Shown here piece after piece: positions 13,501 through 23,953 of a DNA stretch of 64,000 bases. The DNA comes from Axinella damicornis. Lineage: Eukaryota; Porifera; Demospongiae; Axinellida; Axinellidae. The stretch covers positions 7,930,344 to 7,994,343 of the forward strand of contig OZ007511.1 of the NCBI GenBank assembly GCA_963931865.1. The letters are read 5' to 3'. Made by a program: the position numbers and the translations under genes. Below the pieces are notes generated by a model. The model worked only from the letters and a program-made list of their open reading frames with translations, did no database searches and had not been told where the DNA came from. Numbering within the stretch: position 1 is the first letter of the stretch; each line of letters begins with the position of its first letter.

Positions 13501-13846
13501 ACGTGTACGTCGGGGTACAATGACTAAGGTCGTCTTCACCAGCCATAGTACAACAGGGATGAGTTGGTCCTGGGTGTCCAACCAGCTTGCCATTGTCATC
13601 AAAGTAGTAAATACGGGCTGTTTGAATTAGTTCACCATAAGTAGGATCAATGAAGTATCGGGCAAAGCTGTGGAACAGAGCGATCGATATGTTGAAGACG
13701 CACACATCGGCATCTTCCCGACATTCACAGGCGGTTGTCGTAGCATTGCATGGGACATTGTGAATATCGAGGGTGGATACATCAACTGCAGCAGAGACCC
13801 AAGCAGTTGGGAGGAGGAGGGCAAGGAGGAAGAAGGTAGGAGTCAT
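10569..13846 (-). CDS. Secreted multicopper oxidase (laccase-like) with three somatomedin-B-like C-terminal modules; exons 13846-11350, 11087-10926, 10781-10569
   Basis: Multicopper oxidases couple one-electron oxidation of substrates (phenols, metals) to reduction of O2 to water. A signal peptide (residues 1-19, rich in L and A) precedes three cupredoxin domains. The copper ligand motifs are HWHG (about 160-163), HWYHSH (201-206), HPVHMHGH (about 608-616) and HCHVENHAVEGM (about 726-737). The last has Met at the axial T1 position, ten residues after the Cys. Cys-rich modules follow with the pattern CWCDxxCxxxxxCCPD or similar: one at the end of exon 1, one in exon 2 (CWCDSSCHHYSNCCPD) and one in exon 3 (CYCDVTCYYFRTCCDD). 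They resemble somatomedin B domains. Exon joins are phase 1 with good GTAAGT-type donors at 11349, 10925 and 10568. The known part is about 957 residues; the last exon was not found. Substrate is unknown. Confidence 0.85.
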
Positions 13847-14690
13847 GGTGCCTGCTACACTCCTGTGGAGAGACGAAGGTTTACTCTGTTCAATACATCA
13901 GCTGATATTGTTTAGTGTGTGTGCATGTAACAGGAGTGACTCCAGGTGAGAAACACAGCAAGGCCAGTATGTTTTCAGATCACATTGTAGCACGTCTTCA
14001 ACCATATCACTTCAAAGCACATATTGCTCTGTGTGGGCTCGTATATGCACATGCACATACATACGTCAGTGCTCTTGACTTGGTCCTTGCTGCGTTGGAA
14101 ATATTCACCATCAGCGCTAACATTTAACCGGGCGAAATATCGGCACCAATATGTATGGTCGGACAACGCGAAAGTATAGGCTCGAAATGTACGGCCGCAT
14201 ATACCATCTACCAGAGACAAGTAAGCAGCATCGAAGTAGGTCGTACACGAGGTGCAGCTTATATCCAACGCCTGAGCTTTCCGTCGCCCTTCGTCTTGAT
14301 CCCTTCTGAGGCAGTAGTTCTTTGATGGCGCTTCCGTACTCTGCCATATATATGGAGGAAACGGTTCACTTTCGCGCGAGACGATCGAGCGATGAATGCA
14401 ACAAAGTTTCACCCACCGCAACACTCAAGTGCAGTAGCTATGTTCGTTCACAAGCAATTCCATATAATTAGCTTACGTCAAATCAGACACGCACAAGTGA
14501 AACAGAGCAGCGATTACACAAAGCATGCGAATATAATTATACAGACTATTGCACTCACCAACAACCTCCGCTGTGAATCGCTCGGCGCTTGTCGCAGCAG
14601 GTGCAGGCACAGTAGCACAGGTACGGACGGATCTTGATTGCGTTCACAGGAACAAAACGGCGGCAGGCAGCTATAGGCTTATAGCTGAAA
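13847..14690 (-). other. 5'UTR with intron of the multicopper oxidase gene
   Basis: An acceptor (TCTCCACAG read on the minus strand) ends at 13863, so the coding exon begins at 13862. A strong donor (GTGAGTGC) starts at 14558, leaving a non-coding first exon of roughly 14559-14690. The transcription start is only estimated from the TATA box. Confidence 0.5.
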
Positions 14691-14715
14691 TTTGGACAAG
14701 CCTACGAAGGCGCGC

Positions 14716-14723
14716 TATTTATA
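14716..14723 (-). promoter_or_regulatory. TATA box of the multicopper oxidase gene
   Basis: TATAAATA on the minus strand in a GC-rich context. It lies about 150 bp upstream of the proposed first donor at 14558, and transcription would start near 14690. Confidence 0.5.
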
Positions 14724-14891
14724 GGCGTCTGTATAGCTATGTAGCAACTGAAATGCGAACCAAAAATGCAACGCATGTAATGATGAGGGTGAAAAAGGCC
14801 TGCCTGCGCAGGCATCGCATAACTCATACAATCATAGATAATAGAGCATTATCTATGATACAATACAGGACTAATTCTGCATGCATGGTCT

Positions 14892-14913
14892 GGGGGGGGG
14901 GGGGGGGGGGGGG
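14892..14913. repeat. Poly(G) run of 22
   Basis: An uninterrupted run of G on the plus strand, upstream of the oxidase promoter. It could form a G-quadruplex. Confidence 0.9.
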
Positions 14914-15652
14914 TAACACGAAGCAGATTAAGAAGATCGAAAGCACAGGTCATTTAGCCGAAAAAGAGACCATCACAATATTCTTCAAGTATCAATCAAA
15001 CTTTTTTTTGTCACCTGCCAGGAGCAGCCAGCTCATGAGAGCTTATGAGACATGTGAATTTACAAAAACACACCAATAATGATAACGGAAACGGCACAGT
15101 ACAGTAAACGAAGACTTAGATATATAGAGGAACTTCAGCATGTAACTATATTAGTGCACTAATCTTGGCAGTTAACGTTAGCTAATTGCAGTCCTACAGA
15201 TTATGCCAGTGACAGCACACTCGCCAAAATAAATGCAGGAGGAGTTTACAAATAAATACAAAGGATCCACCCATAATTAATACAGCATACACTCTTTGGT
15301 CCAAGGGCGCGCATGTCCATGTAGGAAGTAGTCATGCCAACAGGGGAACAATGAGCTCCTGTGGTACTAGGCAATTGAAGTTCACCTTCCAACTCTGTAG
15401 CCACACATTCAAACAACTTGCAGAATCATGTAGCCACAAACAGCAGGGCAAAGAGAAAATCAATATTTATAGCCATGCACTACTCAGGCTGTGTCACCAT
15501 GCAGAGGATAAAGGTTGGCTGCCTTCCTGTCTCTTTCTGCGGTTCAGCACTTCGGAAGGTTCAGTCAATACCATTAATTAACTATAACATCATGCAAACT
15601 GTATTCACTGGCCATGTCCAAACCATCAGTGTATAAAACCATTTTATGTTGT
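14914..15652. other. Intergenic region, no gene seen
   Basis: AT-rich sequence with only short chance ORFs, ending at the assembly gap. Confidence 0.5.
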
Positions 15653-15852
15653 NNNNNNNNNNNNNNNNNNNNNNNNNNNNNNNNNNNNNNNNNNNNNNNN
15701 NNNNNNNNNNNNNNNNNNNNNNNNNNNNNNNNNNNNNNNNNNNNNNNNNNNNNNNNNNNNNNNNNNNNNNNNNNNNNNNNNNNNNNNNNNNNNNNNNNNN
15801 NNNNNNNNNNNNNNNNNNNNNNNNNNNNNNNNNNNNNNNNNNNNNNNNNNNN
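15653..15852. other. Assembly gap (200 N)
   Basis: Exactly 200 N, so the size is probably nominal. The gap falls next to a fold-back MITE whose other arm is probably inside it. Confidence 0.99.
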
Positions 15853-15949
15853 CTCATGCTCTTCGTACTAGAGATTTTTGGCTAGAAAATTTCAGCATAC
15901 ACTTCCAAGACATTTTGCACGGCGTGCGCACGAGTATCCCGTAACCTTT
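15853..15949. mobile_element. Right arm of a fold-back MITE (same family as 25347-25756)
   Basis: It shares GAGATTTTTGG, the stretch toward CGCACGAGTATCC, and a GTAACCTT end with the right arm of the TTAA-flanked MITE at 25347-25756. The left arm would lie in the N gap. Confidence 0.6.
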
Positions 15950-16079
15950 ACTGTGTAGATGTACTTACATATACTAGCATTTTGCTAAATGTGTATCTTA
16001 TGCCATTGTATCAATGTATCTGTGTCAATGGTTTAAAAAATGCGTGAGTAATCCGGCGCTGGACAGCTCTCTTTGCAGA

Positions 16080-16165
16080 GTTGCTGCTCCCCGATTGCGT
16101 CCGCTTCAACTGCTGCTCTCCGATTGCGTCCGCTTCGACTGCTGCTCCCCGATTGCGTCCGTTTG
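16080..16165. repeat. Three tandem copies of a ~30-bp unit
   Basis: The unit CTGCTCCCCGATTGCGTCCG, followed by CTTCAACTG or a variant, occurs three times in succession. Confidence 0.85.
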
Positions 16166-16169
16166 TAGC

Positions 16170-16229
16170 CCTGGAAGATTCCACAATGTTCTCGAACATT
16201 AATGGTCGAGAACATTGTGGAATCTACTC
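16170..16229. repeat. Near-perfect hairpin
   Basis: AGATTCCACAATGTTCTCGA and its reverse complement TCGAGAACATTGTGGAATCT flank a loop of about ten bases. It is probably a MITE terminus pair or a fold-back remnant. Confidence 0.8.
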
Positions 16230-16449
16230 TTCGCGGAGTTCGAGATTCAGTAAATCGAATTACGAAGGTTGGGTGTCACCAGTCTATTCCCGCCCTACGA
16301 ACATCCCACTTCCGTCACATCTTGATAGCTGCTGCTGCTTGCGTGGTCGTGTCAGTGAAATGTAGGCGTGGTCTTAGTTCGTTGCTACGTATAATTTCAG
16401 CTGTTGCTAGCTATGTATCAGTGCGCTATTGCACATTTTGCACGCTTAT

Positions 16450-16732
16450 TGGATACTTGTGCGCGTGCCTTGCGAAATGTATTGGAAGTGCATGCTGAAT
16501 TTTTGTAGCCAAAAATTACCTGTACGAAGAGTGTGAGCAACATTATTCTGGCAGTGAAGGTGCACTGTCACAAGCTGCAGGGCATGACGGAAGCTTTTAT
16601 GAATACACTTTACATATAGCCATCCAAAGCGAGCAGTTCAGTTCACCAAAATGCGGTATTATCTGCTTTCTCAAGCGACACAGCAGATAAATTTGCCAAG
16701 GACTATGCTATCAAATAAGCTTCCGTCATGCC
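16450..16732. mobile_element. Truncated fold-back MITE, same family as 25347-25756
   Basis: It shares GGATACTTGTG, GCGAAATGTATTGG, a GTGAGCAACATTATTCTGG-like segment, GCAGGGCATGACGGAAGC and TCCGTCATGCC with the intact MITE at 25347-25756. The right arm ends early. Confidence 0.7.
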
Positions 16733-16893
16733 GTTTATATGCCCTTGATGACTATTTTAACACTATTAGCATGCTATTACAATTTATTGGCATTGTTTAT
16801 GGTACAAGTAGGTACTACAGGATTAATCCACTAAATTTGAACCAGTTGTGGTTTTACATGGCATTGTTATGAGTAGAGAACATCGAGTTGAAC

Positions 16894-16974
16894 TAGCCTC
16901 GTTCCCAGGCCTTCTCACCCCAGCGTTTGTCGCTTGTGCAGTACTAATGCGGAGAAGGCCTGGGAACGAGGCTA
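16894..16974. mobile_element. Short palindromic MITE (TAGCCTCG...CGAGGCTA family)
   Basis: The ends TAGCCTCGTTCCCAGGCC and GGCCTGGGAACGAGGCTA are exact reverse complements around a short loop. Flanking 9-bp duplications are imperfect here, but other copies (30964, 53665, 58611, 60551, 61600) show clear ones. Confidence 0.8.
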
Positions 16975-17040
16975 GACTTGACCCTCATATCCATTGTAGC
17001 ATTTTACCGCTCTTTCCCCCATCACATTCTTATTGTGCAT

Positions 17041-18063
17041 ATGTACTATATAGGTGATAAAGCTGATCAGGTTCAGGGTGGAACGTATCACTCATTTCCA
17101 GGACAAGCGTGGACGCTGACTTGCACCATTTATGTCAATGATGTTCCACAGCCAACAGCAGCTCAAAATCAGTTTCTGTCCGCCCAAGCTCTAAACTGGG
17201 AGAGCTACATCATCGCTGCTGGAGGGAGCAGTAGCAGTTTATTGCCAACAGTGCTTAATTCCAATCCAATGCATTTCTTTGTCATACAATCTTCTAATAA
17301 CGGCCAAGAGCTAACGTTTCAGATTTTATCAACAATGGAAGTCAGTTCAGGTCCATTTGCTGGAACAACAGGAGAAGATACGCTTACTCTCGTCTTAGAT
17401 CCCACTAACTCATGTCATCTAGTGAATCCGATAGCTGCTTCTACCTCTATTGAATTGAGGGGCCAACGCTATTGGCTAAGTTCAGGTAGTGTATCAAAAG
17501 AAGTACCAGGAATAACCTGGACCGATAACTTGACATTCAACACAAATGGAACTTTTGGCATCATTCAAATTGTGCAAGGTTCGCTTAGTTACGGCAATTC
17601 TGTGACAGGACAAGAGCAGCATTTAGCACAGTATGACAACAGTTTAGATTGCCCCACTGCCGGCCAGTTCTTCTATCCACAAACGGAGTCAGCGGCAGTA
17701 GCTAACGTCCCATTCCCGGTAAAATTTCAAGATACGCCACAACTCATCTGCCCTGAAAATCCTGGCACTGGTCCAGGGCAATTTGACACCGTAGATGCTG
17801 AGCTCAATTATCGTGCATACCCTGTGTTCCAGATGGCGCAGGGTCCAGGAAACTACTTTCCATTAACTCATGCTCCAATCACGTGGAGTTGGAGTGCAGT
17901 AGCCGACTTTGTAAATGGGCGATGGGAAGTAGCACCTGGATCTGGGATTACTGGTCCTACTTTGACAACAGATACGAATGTCCATTATCCACTATGGACG
18001 AACCGAGCCAATGAATCAGAAGCTGTAAAGGAAGGCATTTATCGGAAATTTTTCATGCATTAG
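17041..18063 (+). CDS. Intronless 340-aa protein of unknown family
   Basis: An open frame from ATG at 17041 (MYYIGDKADQ...) to TAG. AATAAA follows at 18073-18078. The composition is that of a real soluble protein: rich in G, S, T, N and P, with few lysines and two or three cysteines. It has no signal peptide, no strong membrane segment and no low complexity. I do not recognise the family. The single-exon structure contrasts with the intron-bearing genes at 0-9 kb and 10-14 kb, so a retrocopy or horizontal transfer from a microbe is possible. A splice acceptor (ACTATATAG) overlaps codons 2-5, so an upstream exon joining at 17054 cannot be excluded. A palindromic MITE ends 66 bp before the ATG. 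Confidence 0.6.
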   Translation: MYYIGDKADQVQGGTYHSFPGQAWTLTCTIYVNDVPQPTAAQNQFLSAQALNWESYIIAAGGSSSSLLPTVLNSNPMHFFVIQSSNNGQELTFQILSTMEVSSGPFAGTTGEDTLTLVLDPTNSCHLVNPIAASTSIELRGQRYWLSSGSVSKEVPGITWTDNLTFNTNGTFGIIQIVQGSLSYGNSVTGQEQHLAQYDNSLDCPTAGQFFYPQTESAAVANVPFPVKFQDTPQLICPENPGTGPGQFDTVDAELNYRAYPVFQMAQGPGNYFPLTHAPITWSWSAVADFVNGRWEVAPGSGITGPTLTTDTNVHYPLWTNRANESEAVKEGIYRKFFMH

Positions 18064-18072
18064 CCATGGACC

Positions 18073-18078
18073 AATAAA
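18073..18078 (+). promoter_or_regulatory. Poly(A) signal AATAAA
   Basis: A canonical hexamer ten bases after the stop codon of the 340-aa ORF. It suggests a eukaryotic transcript with a very short 3'UTR. Confidence 0.5.
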
Positions 18079-18635
18079 TATAGTGTTGTGTTACTCATAC
18101 ATGTGTGTATGGCTTCAGTGTAATACTGCAGCTTTTATTATATAGGTGTGCCTGCATGCTTATGACTCCATTTGTAACTAGGGCATTGTATTAGTTTTTG
18201 ATATGATTGTGTGATTACCTTTATCATTAGTTTTGTGATGTACGCGAATCGAGTTGCTGATCTGGCGCAGCATCGATCCTCATACATCTAGAACGCGCAG
18301 GACGTAGCACGAAGGTGCCACGAGAGCCCATCCTGATAACTGAAAAATGAAGGCGAAATTTTTTTTTACCCGCTTCGCGCGGACTGATCGGCGCTACGCG
18401 CCTCTATGCACGGCTTCCCCCCCCAATTGTAAATACGTGCCGCCGCCCCTGACTGGACTGGACTGGACTCACCCAAAATCTGTTTTTCAGTGTAGGAGAG
18501 AAGCTAAGCATACTTATTTATTCACTAAAGTTGCTAGCTTCCTGCTTAGTCTCTATTCGACACGGTGGAATTATTCAGCCGTGCGCGAATAGTCTGGTAC
18601 CGAGACTTCATGCTTTCTGCGATTCGGGCGCGGTA

Positions 18636-18769
18636 CCGGTAGAGGTAAAAGGTCACGTGCATAAGCTTCATTAGAAGAGCATTTATTTACTGCAGAAATC
18701 GAACTTCAGCTTTTTGCCGAAGCATTGCTGAAGCTCATTAAATTAGCACGTGACCTTTGACCTCTACCG
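18636..18769. mobile_element. Small fold-back MITE
   Basis: GGTAGAGGTAAAAGGTCACGTGC and the downstream GCACGTGACCTTTGACCTCTACC form an imperfect inverted repeat around an internal stretch that also pairs (CTTCAGC.../...GCTGAAG). Confidence 0.7.
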
Positions 18770-18799
18770 CTCGAGGAAGGCGGGAATGAATCAAGACGC

Positions 18800-19095
18800 C
18801 CGTTCCCTGACCAAGGTACTCTAGAGTGTTGAGCTCTCGGCATTACAGGCCCCGCCCATTATTTGGCTGGTTTGGTTGCTTGAGCGGGCCGGGAGCGTGG
18901 AAAAGCATACTTAGTTTTGGAGGGGGTAGGTTGACCTTTTGGAAACTGGCCTTGGCTTTTGTCGGTACTTTTAGTTGGTGTGCACGGATTCAGCCTGCAA
19001 CTGAGGAGAGCCAGGGTAAAATTGGTAATGGGGTCAGAGTGTGGGTGGGGCCTTGGAGAGGTCCAAAGTTTCAGTTTCGTAGATGGCCTTAAGAT
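18800..19095 (-). mobile_element. Diverged, truncated reverse copy of the TTAA-flanked element
   Basis: Reading the minus strand gives a diverged version of the 3' half of the body of the elements at 22250, 23954 and 57142. Shared words include GGCGGGGCCTGTAATGCCGA, GGTCAACCTACCCCCT and TAGAGTACCTTGG. It lacks both element termini. Confidence 0.75.
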
Positions 19096-19224
19096 TGAGT
19101 GTTTAAGCCCACAAAGGGCTTAAAAATTCAATCACCCGACGCGAAGGCAGATAACAGAGCAGGTGCTGCTCGTAGTAATGACTGCTTGCACTTCCTGTTA
19201 TCCCTGAGCCCCCATTGGTTGAAG

Positions 19225-19714
19225 CATGGATAATAGAGCACGGGGAACTGGATTGGAAACGCGCGCGCCACCCTATTCTTAATGTATGGAATGTCGGCAC
19301 GGCCTTTGATTGAATGCGGGTTTCGCTGGTTTTTTGTTGTCCCTCTGGTGCCGCACAGGGACTGTTCTGGGGCTTACCTCTTGTACCGTCGGATCGACCT
19401 TCAACCGGTGTATGCCCAAAGCGGTAAGTTTTGCTCCTGAGTCGTAGATAAAAGCATGCTTGGGCTACCTCAAAAAACGGACATATCGAAATTGTGATAC
19501 CCGTGTACTGTTGCACTTACCAGTCGTTACTCAGGACCGTCAGGAGTGAAATTTGCCGCTTTGGGCATACACCAGTTCAAGACGGATCGAACGATACGAA
19601 AGGTAAGCCTCAGAACGGTTTCCGTGTGGCACCAGAGGGGCAAACTTGAGCGAAACCCGCATTTAATCCCGTAAATGCGCGTTTCCAATCCAGTTCCGTG
19701 CTCTATTATCCATG
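19225..19714. mobile_element. MITE with inverted ends and 7-8 bp target duplication
   Basis: The left end ATGGATAATAGAGCACGGGG and right end CCGTGCTCTATTATCCAT are inverted repeats that extend through GGAACTGGATTGGAAACGCG. GGTTGAAG is duplicated at 19217-19224 and 19714-19721. No transposase is present. A hAT-like origin would fit the duplication size. Confidence 0.75.
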
Positions 19715-20601
19715 GTTGAAGTGTGGTATCGTCACATGCATTCAAGGAACTATGGATGAGGTAGTTCCTGTACATCACCGTATACCACCCCCGTAGCATT
19801 TCAAAAAGTTTCTGAGACCATAGCCTGCACTGACCTCCGAGGTTGAAATAACATACGGTCATCGGTCGATTTCTGTGCATTTAGCTAAAATGACCGCACA
19901 CTAATGCACTTGTTCAGTAGGCGTGACCGATCAACATGCATGAACTGAACCGGACCGACCATACTGGTGGCTGCAGTCCTGAGTGCTAACACTAACTTAC
20001 TATAAGAAGCAATTGATTGCAGTGGGATATTTCACATCACGCATACTTAGTCTATATTATTGGAACTGATAGTGTGACTGCAGCAATGGCAACTTCCTTC
20101 CCCAAGCCCTGATCTCGAATTCTCTGTACAGTGGGTATAGTGCGTATGTGTGTGTGGAGTGTGCATGTGAGTGTGTGTCCAACGTCATATGTATGGCCAT
20201 TACTCCCAGCCCGCAACTTGTTTTCAAGCCAGTGCTGGTTCCTCGATCCCTTTCTCCTCTCCCATGAAGTGGGCTAGTGTCATCTTATATGCCATATATA
20301 GCTCTCCTATTTCTCTTCCATTCTCCCCCTCCACTGTTCCTTTCCCCTCCCTCTCTCTGGGAATATGGTGAAACACACAGCAGGTGTTAGGCCAAGAGTT
20401 ATTCCACGCAAAGCATGGGAGTTTTCAGCCTGTTTTCAGCTGTCAAGATGCTACTCACATAGCATCTCACTACATTGAACCCCATGCACTAGCACCATGT
20501 ATACTGGTTCTCTCAATGCAGGCTGAGATTGAGTACACTGCTAGCTCGCTTATCAGTGCGATCACAAATTGTCCCAACACATTGGGCAGTCCAGGCTGCT
20601 T

Positions 20602-20735
20602 CTGCTGTCCTGTGTCTGATGGCCCTGTTCCTGGTGGAGGGTGAGCCTCTGCTGTCCCATGTCTGATGGCCCTGTTCCTGGTGGAGGGTGAGCCTCTGCT
20701 GTCCCATGTCTGATGCTGGTGGAGGGTGAGCCTCA
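20602..20735. repeat. 47-bp tandem repeat, three copies (third shortened)
   Basis: CTGCTGTCC followed by a GTCTGATGGCCCTGTTCCTG-type core starts at 20602, 20649 and 20696. The third copy lacks GCCCTGTTCC. A short GTGCCTCAGGAGGA duplication follows near 20787-20820. Confidence 0.85.
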
Positions 20736-21363
20736 GTTTATATTCTTCATGCAGAATCAGGATCCCCACATGTGCACCCTGAGTGTGCCTCAGGAGGAGA
20801 GAGTGTGCCTCAGGAGGAGGGTGCAGCAGGGAGGGAGGAACCACAAGTAGTTTAATTTCAGAGTTGTTACAGTTGCATGTGTTTACATTTCATGGAGTTG
20901 CCAAACCTCTAGAGATCATGTGAAAAACTAATTGGCTTGCACTACATTAGATTTCTTGTGCTAAATTGGATCTTGCGTAGAATTGGAATAAAGACGGTAA
21001 CTTTGCTGGATAGTTAGATCAAGGGTCTCTCTCCCATAATAATCTCAGTCCGCCACAGTCCTGCATAATAGTTATCTGGACAATATCTCTTTGGCCATTC
21101 CACACATGCATCAGGGAGTGCTCAATGAAGAAGAGCAGCCAGGAGATGTCTACTGCCACAAAACATCCTTTGAAGTAGGAGGGAGGAATTAAGGCGTCGA
21201 ACAATGACTGACTTGCTGAACTTGCATGACTATGTGGTAAATTGTGGTAGAGTATGTACAAGTACTCATAATCTGCCAAAATTCTTGTTAGAGCCACTTG
21301 ATAATGCATGACCAGCTAGTTTCAGCCTTGTGGGCCTCATCAGGTACATGGCACAAAACTGCA

Positions 21364-21632
21364 GTGGCAGTAATGTTAGAAACAGGGTGTGGTCAGGTTG
21401 TAAATTAGAACGGGGCTAATTGTCGACTGTCATGCAACTTTTCTCAGCCTCTCGAGTTGATCTCTCGTCTGTGAGCTATGTAGACGCTATAGTAATAATT
21501 ATCTGAATTCTGACAGTTCTACGTATTCTGAACTAATCCTTCAACAAGGCCTTCACTGCTCAAACTGCTTGGACAGACAGACTGACAGACAAACCGATCA
21601 CTACACCTGCTGCGTGCATGCGCACGGGTAAA
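21364..21632 (+). repeat. Interspersed repeat, copy 1
   Basis: About 270 bp shared in the same orientation with 33525-33792. Common words include GTGGCAGTAATG, TGAATTCTGACA, CTTCAACAAGGCC and GACAGACTGACAGACAAAC. No coding potential is seen. Confidence 0.75.
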
Positions 21633-22249
21633 TACTACTGCCTTCGGCTACTTACCTCGAAAGATTTCACCCGTCTGTCTTGGTCCATGGTTCTAACTGC
21701 CTTCAGAAGTTTGCTTCCGCGATCACGGGCTTGGGCTGCAGCGCTGGTATATAAAAGAGCTCAGTGATCTTCCAGGATCAGGAACACCATCGACAGGTTT
21801 CTGGTAGCACAGCAGAGCCATACTTGTACTTTGATTCACAAAAACTCACACATTAAGTATAAATTATTCGATGTTGAAAAAAATGGTTTTAATTTTTGTC
21901 GTAATGCAGTATCGACGAAAATTAATTACGGCAAAAATTTCCCGATCTACGGTATGGTGTGTGACATCAAGTTCCTACTATACATATAGAAACAAGCATG
22001 CAAGGTCAATCAGTCTATATCTTCAGTATATATCTTCAGTTCAGTGTTGGCTGCAGATGATAGTTGCCTGCATGTAGCACGTCTTGGTGATGCTGGTGCA
22101 AGTAGCTATAGCGGTGGATCCACGGATGCAGATCATGCAGCTCCCTCAGAGAAGTCATATTACTGTGAAGACATGAAACATCAAAGCACTGGCCCTTCCA
22201 GATTCTATGTTTCTTATTACAACTGTGGGGATTTGTGCACTTCAGTTAA

Positions 22250-23182
22250 GGTAGTAAACATGGGTACCGCAATCTCCGAAACCAAGTTGATGGATAAATG
22301 GGCAGCATCAAAGCGTACACAAGTTTCAGCAATACTTTGCATCAAACTGCTCCCTCTGCTTGAAAATGCCCTAAAACTCAATTTTAAGGCCCTCTACGAA
22401 ACTGAAAATTTGGACCCTCTCCAAGGCCCCACCCACACTCTGACCCCATCATCAATACACACACAAAACAGGCCCCAAAACTACGGATGGATTTACCACC
22501 TGCTCTCCTCACTTGCAGGCTACAGCCCAAAACTCACTGCCACCCTCAAAAACAGAGGTTTGGCTACCCTAGGCTTTCAAAAAAAATTCCACGCACACCA
22601 ACTAAAACCGACTCAAGCCAAGGCCAGTTTCCAAAAGGTCAACCTACCCCCTGCAAAAATAGGGATGCTTTTCCACGTTCACCTCTCGGTTACCGAGTTT
22701 TGGCCACACATCTACTCCCTCTCACCAGCCCAGTCCAGCTACCAAACCAGCCAAATTCGCCCTAACACGAAAATGGGCGGGGCCTGTAATGCCGAAAGGT
22801 CAACTCTCTAGAGTACCTTGGCCAGGGAGCTGTCGGAGGCTGTTCACTTTCCAGGCTGTTCTTCGGCCACTTCAGCAGACCCACAAACATTCCTGCTCAC
22901 TCCACCTAGCTATTCACACACAGATAGCCCATCGCCACATTCAATCAGCTAGAATTCAAAAAAATCTTCAAAGTACCGCACGGCCACATCAGAGTACCGA
23001 TTTGAAACTCGAAAGGGCCGCTAGCCGCATCAAAGAAAGAAGCCCCCCTTGTTTATTCCGGTTGCCGCCATGGGAAAACGTAAACAGATGAATAACTCTA
23101 AATAACCGTATGCAAGTGACGTCATCTCATTAATTATTCATGAGCAAAATTGCGCGATTTCGCCGATGCCGTGCTTCCTACC
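22250..23182 (+). mobile_element. TTAA-flanked non-autonomous element, copy 1
   Basis: TTAA is duplicated at 22246-22249 and 23183-23186. The ends are GGTAGTAAACA and (reverse complement) GGTAGGAAGCA. The body is nearly identical to 23954-24890. A 190-codon open frame starting MGTAISETKLMDKW is present but has no recognised domain. A TTAA target points to piggyBac-like or Kolobok-like mobilisation. Confidence 0.85.
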
Positions 23183-23186
23183 TTAA

Positions 23187-23949
23187 CCCAAACCCGTAAC
23201 TAAAACTCATGAATATTCCAGCTTACTAGCCTTCACTTCAACCCAAACCACACTACATGGGAACTGAAAGCACATCACTAATGATATTCATGAGAGTCAA
23301 CACAAGCCAAACTTCCCTCCAAACAGCAAACTAAAGGCAATCTTGCTCACAATTGCTACACACGGCTACCTGAAAATGGCTCATTACTTATTCATGAAGC
23401 TGACAGACAAGCTGAATCTCAGCCAAAGCTGAAGGCTTTAATGAGATTCATTGACGTCAATTTGGACAACAATACCAGTCATGAGTCCCAATTTAGGGCT
23501 AATGATATTCATGATCCCTGGTTGTCAGGGTTAGGAGAGAGTGGAGTCTCAGGGTGAATTTACGAATAGTGCATCACACAACACACAATGCTTTCAACCC
23601 CATGCTACACCACCAAAGATCTGACAGGTGGTCACTAATGATATTCATGAGCATCAACATAAGCCAACCCTCCCATTGGACAGCTGACTAAAGTCCAACA
23701 AGCTCACGAGCACAGCATGGAGCTATCTAATCCCAACTCATTATTATTCATGAGCAGACAGAAAGACTGGGTTCTATCCCATGCCCACTGGGTTTTAATG
23801 AGATTCATAGGCACACAAAGGTTAGTGGGATCACCCTAACCCGGATCAGGGTTAATGATATTCATAGGGCTAGGATCTACAGAGTTAGGCCAAACTCCAG
23901 TGTTAGGATTTGTCATTGCACTAGCCTAATTAAAGCCTTCAGATGGCCC
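23187..23949. repeat. Diverged ~358-bp tandem duplication rich in TAATGATATTCATGAG motifs
   Basis: ACTAATGATATTCATGAG occurs at about 23278 and 23636. The order of later motifs (ATTATTCATGA, TTTAATGAGATTCAT, TAATGATATTCAT) is repeated in both halves, giving a second-order repeat of about 358 bp. It fills the space between two copies of the TTAA element. Confidence 0.7.
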
Positions 23950-23953
23950 TTAA

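Larger units (their letters stand above)
19715..22245. other. Intergenic region with small repeats, no gene seen
   Basis: Contains the 47-bp tandem repeat at 20602-20735 and a dispersed repeat at 21364-21632. The remaining open frames are short and show no recognisable domain. Confidence 0.45.

Noticed and set aside
14892..14913. Poly(G) as a functional regulatory site
   Set aside because: A homopolymer alone is not evidence. It may also be length-uncertain in the assembly.
22261..22811. 190-codon ORF as a protein-coding gene (also in the copies at 23954 and 57142)
   Set aside because: It lies inside a mobile element, has no recognised domain, and the differences between copies are mostly amino-acid changing.
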